From: Cutibacterium granulosum
GTDB taxonomy: Bacteria; Actinomycetota; Actinomycetes; Propionibacteriales; Propionibacteriaceae
Assembly: GCF_900186975.1 (NCBI RefSeq)
Contig: NZ_LT906441.1
Location: 496,001 to 560,000, forward strand
Length of the DNA: 64,000 nt
Reading direction: 5' to 3'
The notes below the pieces were generated by a model, which saw only the letters and a list, made by a program, of their open reading frames with translations, made no database searches and was not told the DNA's origin. The stretch's first letter is position 1; the number at the start of each line of letters is the position of its first letter. The position numbers and the translations under genes are program-made. This document shows positions 53,210 through 62,910 of the stretch, piece after piece.

Positions 53210-55258
53210 TCAGCGGTCCTTTCGGGGTTGGGTCGGGTCGAGTTGGGAGACGACGTTCACGAGGTCGTCGGCACGTAGGTCGTCGATGCGCAGGCAGGGT
53301 CCGCCCAGGGCCGTCGCAATGTCGTTGGCCCTGGACAGTTGGATGCCGCGGGGGTCCTCAGTATCGATGACGACCCAGCTGAGACGCCGGTCGGCGCCGA
53401 TCTCGTCCGCTACTTTGAGGGCTTCGTCGGTGGCGCGGGAGTTGGGTTTGCCGTCCAGGCCGACGTTGCCGCGTCCGTCGGTGACGAGCACCAACAGCGG
53501 ACGCAGACCGGGGTCCTTGAGCAGCAGGGGCCGGACGACCTCGCAGGCCGTTACGAGCCCAGCCGCCAGAGGAGTGCGACCGCCGACGGGAAGCTCGGCC
53601 AGGCCGCGTTGGGCCACCTCCACCGAGGAGGTCACCGGGACGAGCACCTCGGCCCGGTCGCGGCGGAAACCGATGAGGCAGACCCGGTCACGCTTGACGT
53701 AGGCGTCGAGCAGCAGGGAGAGGATAGCCCCCTTGGAGGCGGTCATCCGGCCCCGTGACCCCATCGACCCGGAGGCGTCGACGACGAGGATGACGCAGGA
53801 GGCCGACCGTCCGGTCCTCACCTTGGCCCGCCAGTCACCCGGCTCGACGTGGACCGCCATCGCGGGACGACTCGGGTCGGCTCGGCGTGACCTCTGGTGC
53901 ACCGCGGCGGCACGCAGGGTGGCGTCCAGGGCGAGATCGTCGGGACGGTCGGTGGGGCGGGACGAGACGTAACGGCCGCGACGACCCTCGCTACGGGTGC
54001 GCAGGCGTCGCCCCGAGGCCCGTCGGGAGAGGCGATCCTGCTCGGGTTCCAGGGGGCGCACGGCGAATGCCTCACCCAGGGCGGCCACCTGGTCGCTGCC
54101 GGGGGATGGGTTCTGGGTGTTGTCGCGATTGGCGTCACGCTGGCCCTCGGACTGTTGGTTCCCGTCCGCCAGGTCGTCACCGGGGTCGTTGTCCTCGGCA
54201 CTGCCGTGGTCATCGTGTGCGTGATCGCCCGGTGTGCCACCTGAGGTGGCAGCATTGTCGTTCCCGTGCAGATTTTCCACGTCTGGGTCGGGGCCCTGCT
54301 CCGAGTTCTGAGGTGGATCGGTCTCCTCGGTGGCGGAATCGGGATTGTGGGAGGGGTCCTCGGGCGGGTCCGGGTGGTTCTCGGGGTGCTGGTCTCGCGG
54401 TGGGGGAGGGTCGGCCGGCGTCTCGTCACGTCGGCGGTGTCGCAGCACCATCTCGCTGATCGCCAGCACGTCGTCCTCGGTGGCAGTCCTGCGGCCGGCC
54501 AGGGCGGCGTGGGCACGGGTGGCCTCTGCCATGACGACGTCGGCCCGGTGTCCGGCGACGTGGCTGTGTCGGCACAGCGAGCCGATGAGCTCGGTGACGG
54601 TGCGGTTCAGCGCGATCTGGTCGACGATGCGCTGTGCCCTGCCGATGGCCACGGCCTGACGTTCCTGGTCGTCCTGCCAACGGCGTGCGAACCCAGTCGG
54701 GTCGGCGTCGTGGTCGAGGCGACGCCGAATGATCTCTGCACGGGCCTCCGGGTCGGCCTCGCCGTGCACTTCGACGCACAGTCCGAATCGGTCGAGCAGC
54801 TGGGGTCGCAGCGCTCCCTCCTCCGGGTTCATCGTTCCGACCAGGACGAAACGGCTTGCCAGGGCAGCTTTCAGCCCCTCGCGCTCGACCCGGACGGTTC
54901 CGGCGCACGCGTCGATGACGAGGTCGACGAGGTAGTCGTCGAGGAGGTTGACCTCGTCGACGTAGAGCACCCCGCCGTCGACCTCGCTCAGCAGGCCCGG
55001 CTGGAGTACTGGCCGGCCCGACGTCAGGGTGGCCTCCAGGTCGAGTCCTCCGACGAGACGATCCTCGGTGGCGCCCAGGGCCAACGTCCTCATCACCTGA
55101 CTCGGCAGCAGCTCTGCCAGACCACGGACCACCGTCGACTTGGCCGTCCCCTTCTCCCCGCTGAGCAGCACCCCGCCAATGCGCGGGTTGACGGCGCACA
55201 GCAGTAGGGCGCTCCTGGCCTCGTCCTGCCCGACGATGGCGGTGAAAGGGTAGGTCAT
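53210..55258 (-). CDS. Magnesium-chelatase D-type subunit (ChlD/BchD-like, AAA+ plus VWA)
   Basis: The 682-residue protein has an N-terminal AAA+ domain, an acidic Pro-rich linker (about residues 285-415) and a C-terminal VWA domain with the MIDAS motif (DASGSMGSRG, residues ~491-500). Its AAA+ domain keeps Walker A (SGEKGTAKST, Lys40) and Walker B (VLYVDEVNLL), so it may hydrolyse ATP, unlike many plant ChlD proteins. It joins the I-type motor to the large CobN/H-type subunit. ATG 55258 overlaps the cobN stop, giving tight coupling. Confidence 0.9.
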   Translation of the reverse strand: MTYPFTAIVGQDEARSALLLCAVNPRIGGVLLSGEKGTAKSTVVRGLAELLPSQVMRTLALGATEDRLVGGLDLEATLTSGRPVLQPGLLSEVDGGVLYVDEVNLLDDYLVDLVIDACAGTVRVEREGLKAALASRFVLVGTMNPEEGALRPQLLDRFGLCVEVHGEADPEARAEIIRRRLDHDADPTGFARRWQDDQERQAVAIGRAQRIVDQIALNRTVTELIGSLCRHSHVAGHRADVVMAEATRAHAALAGRRTATEDDVLAISEMVLRHRRRDETPADPPPPRDQHPENHPDPPEDPSHNPDSATEETDPPQNSEQGPDPDVENLHGNDNAATSGGTPGDHAHDDHGSAEDNDPGDDLADGNQQSEGQRDANRDNTQNPSPGSDQVAALGEAFAVRPLEPEQDRLSRRASGRRLRTRSEGRRGRYVSSRPTDRPDDLALDATLRAAAVHQRSRRADPSRPAMAVHVEPGDWRAKVRTGRSASCVILVVDASGSMGSRGRMTASKGAILSLLLDAYVKRDRVCLIGFRRDRAEVLVPVTSSVEVAQRGLAELPVGGRTPLAAGLVTACEVVRPLLLKDPGLRPLLVLVTDGRGNVGLDGKPNSRATDEALKVADEIGADRRLSWVVIDTEDPRGIQLSRANDIATALGGPCLRIDDLRADDLVNVVSQLDPTQPRKDR

Positions 55259-58200
55259 CAGGCCAACCCCAGCCCGGCCAGGTCGAGCCCACCATCAGCG
55301 GTCACGGACGCAGAGCGCGTCGCAGCGGCGGACGGGTGCGGGTCGTCGGAGACCTCCTCGATGGTCCCCTCGATGTCGGCATAGGTGTCCTGCAACTCCT
55401 CGACGGTGCCCGGGTCGGCCTGCCAGACGTTGCGCTGGGCAGCGTCAAGGAGCTTGTCCACGATGTTGTGCAGGGCGTGCGGGTTGACCTCGTGGAACCA
55501 CTCCTGCATCGCCGGGTCGAGGGCATAACGACGCGCCACCTTCTCCCACAGGCCGTCGTCGACGACGTCGGCGGTGGCGTCCCAGCCGATGAGGATGTCG
55601 AGCACCTTGGACAGGTCCCCGGCTCCCTTGTACCCGTGACGTTGCAGACCCTCGATCCACGACGGGTTGAGGATCCGGGAGCGCAGGATGAGCCTGGCCT
55701 CCTGCGTGGTGGTGCGTGTGGCGATCCGGGCGGGATCGGAGGAGTCACCCACGAACGATATCGGTGCCTCACCGCGCACCGTCGTCGCAGCGGCGATGAG
55801 CCCGCCGTAGTAGTTGTAGAAATCGGTGCAGCTGAGCATGTCGTACTCGCGGGTGTCCTCGTTCTTGACGGTGACGTCCATCCGTGACAACGCAGCGGTG
55901 AATCGCTCGGGCTCCACGTCCCCGAACACCTCCTCGCCGTAGGCGTGGGAGGAGGCCGCGATGTAGGCACGACCCAGATCGGCCTTGTCCCGCCACGCCT
56001 TGGTCTCGATGAGTTCCTCCACACCGGCGCCGTAGCCACCGGGTGGGCAACCGAAGACACGTAAGGTCGCCTTGCGACGGGCCTGCTCGACGTCGATCCC
56101 GCGAGCGATCATGTCGGCGACGTCGGCCTCGACGTGGGCACGCAACAGGTTGTCGTCGCCATCCTCCGGCAGGGCGGCGACCATCCGAACCGCCCGGTCG
56201 ACCATCTCGACGAGGTTGGGGAAGGCGTCCCGGAACAGCCCGGAGATGCGCGGGGAGACGTCGATGCGAGGACGTCCCAGTTCATCCGGGTCGATGATCT
56301 GCAACCCGCTGACAAGGCCTGATGACTCCCAGACCGGGCGCACCCCCATGAGGTACAGGATCTCGGCGATGTCGGCCCCGCCGCTGCGCATGTTGGCCGT
56401 TCCCCACACCACGACACCGACGGTGCGCGGCCACGGCTGGTCGGGGTGGGCCTCGGCGTACCCGGTCAGCAGCTGCTCGGCGAGCTTGACCCCTTCCCGC
56501 CAACCGGTTGGCGTCGGCATGGTCTCGGGGTCGAGGGAGAAGAAGTTCCGTCCGGTCGGCAGGATGTGGGCGTTGCCACGGCTGGGCGCTCCCGACGGTC
56601 CGGGGGAGACGAATCCACCGTCCAGGGCCGTCATGATCGACTCGATCTCGTCGGTGGTGGCGTCCAGGCGCGGCATGAGGTCGGTGGCGACCCAGGTGAG
56701 GGTCTCGACGACGTCACCGTGCTCGGCGCCGAGCTGTTCTCGGCACAGCTGGGCAGCCAGGTCGTGGGCCCTTTCGGCGTCGAAGCATCCACCGTGGTGA
56801 CAGGCGACGACCGGGGCCAGCAGGTCGACACATTGTCGGTGAGCGGCTTCCATGATCTCGCGTCCGGTCAGCCCGTCAGGCAGGTCAGCGGTGAGGGTGA
56901 CCGGCTCGCCCGCCTTGACACTGACCTCGTCGAGACTCGCCCCCCAGGCATCCAGCACCGCCTCGCGCAGCGACGGCACTGACCCATTGGGCTGACGGGT
57001 CAACTGGGCGACGTACTCCACCTCGGCCGTGGCGGGGTCGTCCTGGCTGGCGACGAGCTGTCCGAGGACGTGCAGACCGTCGGAGATCTCACGGTCCTGC
57101 AGCTCGAGCAGGTGGTGATGGACCTTGTCGAGCAGCTCGACGGGGTCTGAGTCGACGTCACCTGCGGTCAGCCCCAGGTCGGTGTCCAAGCCGGCCTCGA
57201 CGACGGCGTCCCACACCTGCTCGGCGACGAGGCGGGCGCGCTGCGGGCTCTGTGACTGCGCCCCGGCGTGCTCACGCAGGATGCGGTCGATCTCGGCGGT
57301 GGAGTCGTACAGGCCGGCCTGACGCATGGGTGGGGTGAGATGGTCGACGAGGGCGGCGGCACTGCGCCTCTTGGCCTGGGTGCCCTCGCCAGGGTTGTTG
57401 ATGATGTAGGGGTAGATGTTGACCATCCGGTCCAGGGCTAGCTCCGGGTAGCACTTCTCGGACAGGCCCAGCCCCTTGCCGGGAAGCCATTCCAGGCTGC
57501 CGTGGGTGCCCACATGGATGACGGCGTCGGCCTTGAAAACGTCACGGATCCAGCGGTAGTGGGCCAGGTAGTGGTGCGGGGGAGGCAGCACCGGGTCGTG
57601 GATGGCAGAGTCCGTGACGGCCTCGAACGTCCCGCGCGGTGGCTGGATCGTCAGCAACACGTTGCCGTCGAGGTGCCCGGCGAAGGAGAACTCGTCGTCG
57701 TGGACGAAGAGGGTGCCCGGATGCGGCCCCCAGTTGCGGTCCATGCACTCGCGCACGGAGTCCGGCAGCCCCCGGTACCAAGGACGCGAGGTTTCCAGAT
57801 TGGCGTGGGCCTCGGCCCTCTCGTACATCTGCTCGGGGGTGAGCCAGCGCTGGTCGCAGGTCAGGCACGACAACAGCACCTGGGCGATGTCGTCGCCGGT
57901 CTCGAACTGTTCCGGGACGTCGTACCCCTCCTCGCCCATCCGAATGAGCAGCTGACGCACCGACTCGAAGGTGTCCAGACCGGAGGCACAGCCGATGCGG
58001 TCATTGCGTGGCGGGTGGTGGTGGAAGACGATCGCCACCTTGCGCTGGCCGGTTGGGGTGCGAGCCAGCCGGGCCCAGGACAGGGCCAGCTCTGCCATCG
58101 CCTGCGCCCGGCCCGGGACCGGGACCATGCGGGGCACGACGGCTCCGGTGAGTTCGTCGACCTCGTCGGCCTCCCGGGTGGCCAGGAGTTTGGTGATGAG

Positions 58201-59166
58201 GGCGCCGTCGAACTCCGGCTGCGCGGCCTGGGTGGCGACGTCCATCGATCCCATGCCCTGGGCGGTGGCCTGCCAGGCAGCTCGTGGGGCGTAGGAGGTG
58301 AGGGCGTGCAGCACACTCACCCCCAGATTCGGGTAGGCGTCGGCATTGGCGGGGACGCCAGCCGTCATGGACATCCCGTGGACGTCGACCAGGGTGTCGA
58401 CGACACATCGGCCCTCGTCGTCACGCAACAGATTCTCCAGAACCTGCGCCATGCCGGGGTTGCCGCGTCGCGCGTCGGGCAGCCGCAGGCAGAAGAACGG
58501 CACCGTGTTGGCGTCGAGCTCCTCGACGGCGGTGACGAGGGCCTCGATGTGGGCCGTGTTGTGCTCCAGCCAGTAGCTGCGTGGGAAGGTGATCCCGACG
58601 GTGGGACGGTCGGGGTTCAGGTGCTGCCGATACTCGGCGAGGCTGGTGAACAGGCCGTGACGCGGATGCCAGATTCCCTCGGTGGGGGCGGGGACGACGT
58701 CGGGGATCGGGGCCGAGCCTCCGTGCACCCGGTCGACGAGGACTCGCAGTGCTGACTCGACGTTGACCGGTCCGTTCATCCCCAGTAGTCCGACGAGGCC
58801 CTGCCAGGTGCCGTCGTCCAGACCACTGGCCCAGTCCTGGGCGGCCAGCAGCCCATCGTCGTCCCCGGAGGTCGGCTGGACGTGGATCCACGGCAGCGGC
58901 AGTCCGCGGGAGCGGCGGCTCTGCCAGGCCTCGACGAGGTCCGACCACGCCGGGCAGGAGGCCGTCCCACCGTGCAGGCTCAGCACGACGGCGTCACTGC
59001 GAGCGGCTGCTCGGGCGAAGGCGCGGGACAACTCCGGATCGAGGAGCTGGTCCTTGGTGCGGCCGAAGAGGGTGACGTTGATCCCGTCGGCACGCATCCG
59101 AGCCAGGGCCTGGCTGACGAGGGTGAGTTCCCCTCCGGTGGCTGAGAAGAAGCACAGGGTGGTCAT
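55258..59166 (-). CDS. cobN: CobN-type chelatase large subunit
   Basis: The 1302-residue protein is a CobN/BchH-family catalytic subunit. Cobaltochelatase CobN inserts cobalt into hydrogenobyrinic acid a,c-diamide. In Bacteroidetes, CobN-like proteins also occur in haem-use operons. The conserved core is visible around residues 545-605: HVGTHGSLEWLPGKGLGLSE, then KCYPELALDRMVNIYPYIIN and NPGEGTQAKRRS. The ATG at 59166 overlaps the radical SAM stop; the open frame to 59310 is a shadow. No further cobalamin-synthesis gene is in the window. The FecBCD-type importer upstream and the ChlI/ChlD genes downstream suggest either corrin or another tetrapyrrole as substrate. That choice is inference. 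Confidence 0.9.
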   Translation of the reverse strand: MTTLCFFSATGGELTLVSQALARMRADGINVTLFGRTKDQLLDPELSRAFARAAARSDAVVLSLHGGTASCPAWSDLVEAWQSRRSRGLPLPWIHVQPTSGDDDGLLAAQDWASGLDDGTWQGLVGLLGMNGPVNVESALRVLVDRVHGGSAPIPDVVPAPTEGIWHPRHGLFTSLAEYRQHLNPDRPTVGITFPRSYWLEHNTAHIEALVTAVEELDANTVPFFCLRLPDARRGNPGMAQVLENLLRDDEGRCVVDTLVDVHGMSMTAGVPANADAYPNLGVSVLHALTSYAPRAAWQATAQGMGSMDVATQAAQPEFDGALITKLLATREADEVDELTGAVVPRMVPVPGRAQAMAELALSWARLARTPTGQRKVAIVFHHHPPRNDRIGCASGLDTFESVRQLLIRMGEEGYDVPEQFETGDDIAQVLLSCLTCDQRWLTPEQMYERAEAHANLETSRPWYRGLPDSVRECMDRNWGPHPGTLFVHDDEFSFAGHLDGNVLLTIQPPRGTFEAVTDSAIHDPVLPPPHHYLAHYRWIRDVFKADAVIHVGTHGSLEWLPGKGLGLSEKCYPELALDRMVNIYPYIINNPGEGTQAKRRSAAALVDHLTPPMRQAGLYDSTAEIDRILREHAGAQSQSPQRARLVAEQVWDAVVEAGLDTDLGLTAGDVDSDPVELLDKVHHHLLELQDREISDGLHVLGQLVASQDDPATAEVEYVAQLTRQPNGSVPSLREAVLDAWGASLDEVSVKAGEPVTLTADLPDGLTGREIMEAAHRQCVDLLAPVVACHHGGCFDAERAHDLAAQLCREQLGAEHGDVVETLTWVATDLMPRLDATTDEIESIMTALDGGFVSPGPSGAPSRGNAHILPTGRNFFSLDPETMPTPTGWREGVKLAEQLLTGYAEAHPDQPWPRTVGVVVWGTANMRSGGADIAEILYLMGVRPVWESSGLVSGLQIIDPDELGRPRIDVSPRISGLFRDAFPNLVEMVDRAVRMVAALPEDGDDNLLRAHVEADVADMIARGIDVEQARRKATLRVFGCPPGGYGAGVEELIETKAWRDKADLGRAYIAASSHAYGEEVFGDVEPERFTAALSRMDVTVKNEDTREYDMLSCTDFYNYYGGLIAAATTVRGEAPISFVGDSSDPARIATRTTTQEARLILRSRILNPSWIEGLQRHGYKGAGDLSKVLDILIGWDATADVVDDGLWEKVARRYALDPAMQEWFHEVNPHALHNIVDKLLDAAQRNVWQADPGTVEELQDTYADIEGTIEEVSDDPHPSAAATRSASVTADGGLDLAGLGLA

Positions 59167-60431
59167 GACGCGATCTCCAGACGGGCAAGGGTGTCGTCGA
59201 TGAGGCAGGTGAGCGGGGTGTGACGGTGTTCCGGGTCGGCCAACGCATTCGCCTCCACCCGGGACGGGCAGTCGCCGGGGCACCGGTCCGCCAGGGCGCA
59301 GCGATGACACGGTCCACGCAACGTGTGGACATCGTGCGCGAAACGACGCCTCAAGCCATCCCAGTCGACGTCGTCGATGGTTCCGACCCGGGACGCCACG
59401 TCTCCGACGGCCTGGGAACAGGGGTAGACGCTCCCGTCGGGAGCCACCGCCAAGGATTCGCCGACCGCCGCATGACAGTACGGTCGGTTCGGCATTGCCA
59501 GTGGCAGAAGTGTTCGCCCGGACGGGTCGACCACGTCTGCGTGGCAGTTGACGTCGTTACGAACAGGATTGCCACGAGGGCTCGACGTGCCGGTGTGGCT
59601 CGAATCGTCGGCGGGTGTTGGTGTGCGGATGCAGCAGGGGTATGTGGATCGGATCCGGGACGTTTCCCCGGTGGCTGGTGGACGCGGTTGTCCTGGCCCG
59701 GGGCGAGTGGGACCGCTCGGCGCGTGACGCAGCGCTGCCCGAACGGTCTCCAGCTCACGCCAGCGCAACGGGTCGGCCCGCATCGCGTTGACCTGCGCGA
59801 GGCATCGGTGCAGGGCGGTGATCCCCGCGACGACGGCCTCCTCGGACGGAACCAGATCTTCCCGACCTGCAGCGCTGCCGATCGGCACCAGTGGGTCGAG
59901 TCCGAACCCGGTGACATTGGGAAGTCCGCCCAGGGTGACCGCCAGCTCACCCAGGTGGTCGACGTTGAGGGCCGAGAGCACCGTCGTCACTCGCACCGGG
60001 ACATCGGCTCCAGCCAGCTCAAGCAGGCTCCGGAAGGTCTGTGCTGCCGACCCACGCGCCTGCTCCTGCACCGGTGGCGGCCCGTCAAGACTCACCCCGA
60101 CACGCACCCGATGGCGTCTCAGCATGGCGACCATGTCGCCATCGAGGTGGGTGGCATTGGTCTGGATGCCGCAGGTGACCCGCCCGCCTCGAATGGCTGC
60201 GACCCGGCGGGCGACGTGCTCGACGAGGTCCGGCACCAGGGTCGGCTCCCCGCCGGCCAGCTGGACGTGGGCAGGCCGACCGGTGCCGCGCACGCCATCG
60301 GCGACGAGATCCAGTGCCGCGTCCGCCACCTCGATGCCCATCCGGCCGCCTCGGCGGTTTCGTCGGTAGCAGTACGGGCAGGCGAGGTCACAGGCGGCTG
60401 TGGGCCACAGCACGAGGTAGCGGACGGTCAT
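59163..60431 (-). CDS. Radical SAM protein with SPASM-like cysteine-rich C-terminus
   Basis: The 422-residue protein has the radical SAM motif CDLACPYC (Cys14, Cys18, Cys21), the AGGEPT segment and a SAM-binding region. The C-terminal part holds many cysteines: YPCCIR, CHADVV, PYCHAAVG, YPCSQAVG, then CHRCALADRCPGDCP. That is the SPASM pattern, which binds extra [4Fe-4S] clusters in maturases of peptides and proteins. Its place between the FecE and cobN genes is unusual. AAGGAG precedes ATG 60431, which overlaps the FecE stop. Substrate unknown: a peptide, the small ORF product, or a tetrapyrrole. Confidence 0.88.
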   Translation of the reverse strand: MTVRYLVLWPTAACDLACPYCYRRNRRGGRMGIEVADAALDLVADGVRGTGRPAHVQLAGGEPTLVPDLVEHVARRVAAIRGGRVTCGIQTNATHLDGDMVAMLRRHRVRVGVSLDGPPPVQEQARGSAAQTFRSLLELAGADVPVRVTTVLSALNVDHLGELAVTLGGLPNVTGFGLDPLVPIGSAAGREDLVPSEEAVVAGITALHRCLAQVNAMRADPLRWRELETVRAALRHAPSGPTRPGPGQPRPPATGETSRIRSTYPCCIRTPTPADDSSHTGTSSPRGNPVRNDVNCHADVVDPSGRTLLPLAMPNRPYCHAAVGESLAVAPDGSVYPCSQAVGDVASRVGTIDDVDWDGLRRRFAHDVHTLRGPCHRCALADRCPGDCPSRVEANALADPEHRHTPLTCLIDDTLARLEIAS

Positions 60432-61660
60432 GACCGACTCCTTGCGTCTGGTGGGTCTGCGTCCATTCGATGAGCCGTGGAACGTCCCGGGTCGGGGGCG
60501 GTGGCCGTCTCCTCTCCAGCGGCCCCCTGCCCGGCGATGTTGCACCCTCGCCCATCGTCAGCCGTGCCTCGTCCGAGCTGCGCCGACGTGCCTCCCCGGC
60601 CGCGGTGGGAAGCGCAACAGCCCTCCCGGTGCGAAACGAGAAGCTCGTACAGGTCGGCCAGGGTGGACAGCACCGTGCCGTCCACCTCCCAGCCGCCCGC
60701 AACGACGCGTACCGTGAGTGGGGTGGTGCCCTCGTCGGTACTGCCCGTACCGGCACTGGTCAGATCGGTGCCCGTGGTGGCGAGGGATTCCTCCACCACT
60801 CGATACCCAGCCCGTGCCAAGGTGTGCCGGGCCAGGTCGGCGTCCGTGCCTGCTCCGGCGACCACTGCCCTCGGGCGCCCCTCGTCGGACTGCCAGAAGG
60901 TGAGAGTGCGGAGATCGAAGGTGATCCCCTCGGCCCGGAAGGCCTCCTCCAGGCATCCGTCCCGGGCCAGGTCCTCCGGGGCCCCGATTGTCACGTCGGT
61001 GCCACGCCCAGCCACCCACAGGGTGTCGGCGTAGCGCATCACCGCCTCGATGTCATGGCTGCACACCACCACCGCGATGCTGCGTGCCGTGCACACCTCG
61101 CGCAGCATACCGAGCAGGGCGATCCTGCCCGGCGGGTCGAGGAAGGAGGTCGGCTCGTCGAGCAGCAGGATGGATGGCTCCTGGGCCAGGGCGCGGGCCA
61201 CCATGACCCGTTGACGCTGACCGTCGGACAGCTCCCCGATGAAGGCTTCGGCCAGATCGGCAGCGCCCACCGCCCGCAGCGACTCGTCGATGACCGCATG
61301 GTCATGAGGTCGCAGCCGCCCACCGATGCCCGAATGTGGATGACGCCCCAGCGAGACGACGTCGCGGCAGGTGAGCCGGGCCACCGACACCCGGTCGGTG
61401 AGGACGGTCGAGAGGGCCCGGGCGACCTGACGGCGCGACATCCGTGACGTCGGGGTGCCGTTGACCTGCACTTCGCCGCCGAGGCTCGGCTGCAGCCCGG
61501 CGACCGAGCGCAACAGGGTGGACTTTCCGGCACCATTGGGCCCCACGAGCCCAATCATCTGCCCGGCACCCACCGCGCCCGTCACCCCCGACAACACCGT
61601 GGTGACGTGACGCCCCGAACGGTACCCGACCGTCAGGTTCGACAGTGTGAGACCGGTCAT
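60428..61660 (-). CDS. FecE-type ABC importer ATPase with long C-terminal extension
   Basis: The first ~250 residues form a FecE/BtuD-type ATPase: Walker A (VGPNGAGKSTLLR), Q-loop region, signature LSDGQRQRVMVARAL, Walker B (SILLLDEPTSFLDPP) and H-loop (VVCSHDIEAV). The protein is 410 residues, about 150 longer than usual. The extra part includes a TFWQSDEGRPRAVV stretch, a possible small alpha/beta domain (VVAGAGTDADLARHTLARAG) and a Cys-containing tail (HREGCCASHRG). Its ATG overlaps the FecCD stop and the radical SAM ATG overlaps its stop. It should drive import of an iron complex, haem or corrinoid. Confidence 0.87.
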   Translation of the reverse strand: MTGLTLSNLTVGYRSGRHVTTVLSGVTGAVGAGQMIGLVGPNGAGKSTLLRSVAGLQPSLGGEVQVNGTPTSRMSRRQVARALSTVLTDRVSVARLTCRDVVSLGRHPHSGIGGRLRPHDHAVIDESLRAVGAADLAEAFIGELSDGQRQRVMVARALAQEPSILLLDEPTSFLDPPGRIALLGMLREVCTARSIAVVVCSHDIEAVMRYADTLWVAGRGTDVTIGAPEDLARDGCLEEAFRAEGITFDLRTLTFWQSDEGRPRAVVAGAGTDADLARHTLARAGYRVVEESLATTGTDLTSAGTGSTDEGTTPLTVRVVAGGWEVDGTVLSTLADLYELLVSHREGCCASHRGRGGTSAQLGRGTADDGRGCNIAGQGAAGEETATAPDPGRSTAHRMDADPPDARSRS

Positions 61661-62910
61661 GTCGCCTCCGCCTCCCGGTACCAGCGCACCAGGATGATCA
61701 TGACGACCGGCGCCCCGAACACCGCGTTGACGGCATTGACGGGCAGCACGTCGTCGCCGGGCAGCTGTGCCAGGATGTCGGCCATCAATGCCAGGGATCC
61801 GCCGGTGAGGATGCATCCGGGCAGCAGATGACGATGATCGGCCGTTCCCAGTACCCCACGCGTCAGATGTGGGATTGCGATGCCCAGGAAACTGATCGGC
61901 CCGCAGAACGCGGTGGCCGCCCCGGCGAGGATCGCGGTGCTCGCCACCAGCAGGGTGCGCACCACCTTGAGGTTCATTCCCATCGTCTGGGCGTAGCGTT
62001 CTCCCAACAACAAGGCGTTGAGCGGCTTGGCGAGCAGCAGACTGGCCAGGATCATGACGATCATGATCGGCACCATGGCTCGCAGGTTCTGCCACGTCAC
62101 GCCGTGGTAGCTGCCGAACTGCCAGCGGGTGTACTGGGCGATGAGCTCCGGGCTGGCCCGCGACAACAGCACGGTGACCCCTGACGAGACGAAGTACCCG
62201 ATCATGACGCCGAGCAGCAGCAGGATCGTCGAGGAGTGGATGAACCGGCCGGCCAGCATGACGATGAGCAGGACGACGGCTGCCCCCAGTGCCGCGGCGA
62301 CCATGACCAACAGGTCCGGCCCGATTCCCAGCCCGGAGGCGAAGCTGGCCGCCCCCGCCGATGCCGAGGTGGACAGCACCACCAGGGCAACGCCCAGACT
62401 GGCACCCGAGGAGATACCCAGCACGTATGGGTCGGCCAGTGGGTTGCGGAACAGGGTCTGCATCTCCAGCCCGGACACTCCCAGCGCCGCCCCGACGAGC
62501 AGGGCGGTGATGGTACGAGGCTCGCGGACGTCGCGGATGATCGTCATCGAGACTGGGTCGACGTCGGTGCCACCGGTGAGGATCGTCATGACGTCACCCA
62601 GCGGGATGTTCACCGATCCCAGCGCCAGGCCGGCCAGGGTGACGGCGAGGAGGATCGTTGCGAGGATCGTGAAACGCACCGGCAGTGGCAGCCCGCGTCG
62701 TCCCTGCGTCTGGCGGCTCCGCACATCCCGGTGATCCCGCACGTCCCGACCCCGCCCATCCTGACCTCGTACGTCCCGGCCCGGTGCCTCTCGGTTCTGT
62801 GGCGTCTCCTGGTGGCTGTTCCACCAGGTGCCCCTGATCCGCTCGCCGTGTGTCTCGTGACGTCCGTGCCTCCCGCGACGGCCCGGCACTTGATCCTGAG
62901 TCGCAGTCAC
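61657..62910 (-). CDS. FecCD/BtuC-type ABC importer permease
   Basis: The 417-residue permease has a ~75-residue Arg/Gly-rich N-terminal tail and about ten hydrophobic segments with the FecCD signature (VREPRTITALLVGAALGVSG, LADPYVLGISSGASLGV, FCGPISFLGIAIPHLTRG). These importers carry siderophores, haem or cobalamin across the membrane together with a FecB-type binding protein and FecE-type ATPase, both encoded beside it. ATG 62910 overlaps the FecB stop. The N-terminal tail is unusually long for the family. Confidence 0.9.
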   Translation of the reverse strand: MTATQDQVPGRRGRHGRHETHGERIRGTWWNSHQETPQNREAPGRDVRGQDGRGRDVRDHRDVRSRQTQGRRGLPLPVRFTILATILLAVTLAGLALGSVNIPLGDVMTILTGGTDVDPVSMTIIRDVREPRTITALLVGAALGVSGLEMQTLFRNPLADPYVLGISSGASLGVALVVLSTSASAGAASFASGLGIGPDLLVMVAAALGAAVVLLIVMLAGRFIHSSTILLLLGVMIGYFVSSGVTVLLSRASPELIAQYTRWQFGSYHGVTWQNLRAMVPIMIVMILASLLLAKPLNALLLGERYAQTMGMNLKVVRTLLVASTAILAGAATAFCGPISFLGIAIPHLTRGVLGTADHRHLLPGCILTGGSLALMADILAQLPGDDVLPVNAVNAVFGAPVVMIILVRWYREAEAT

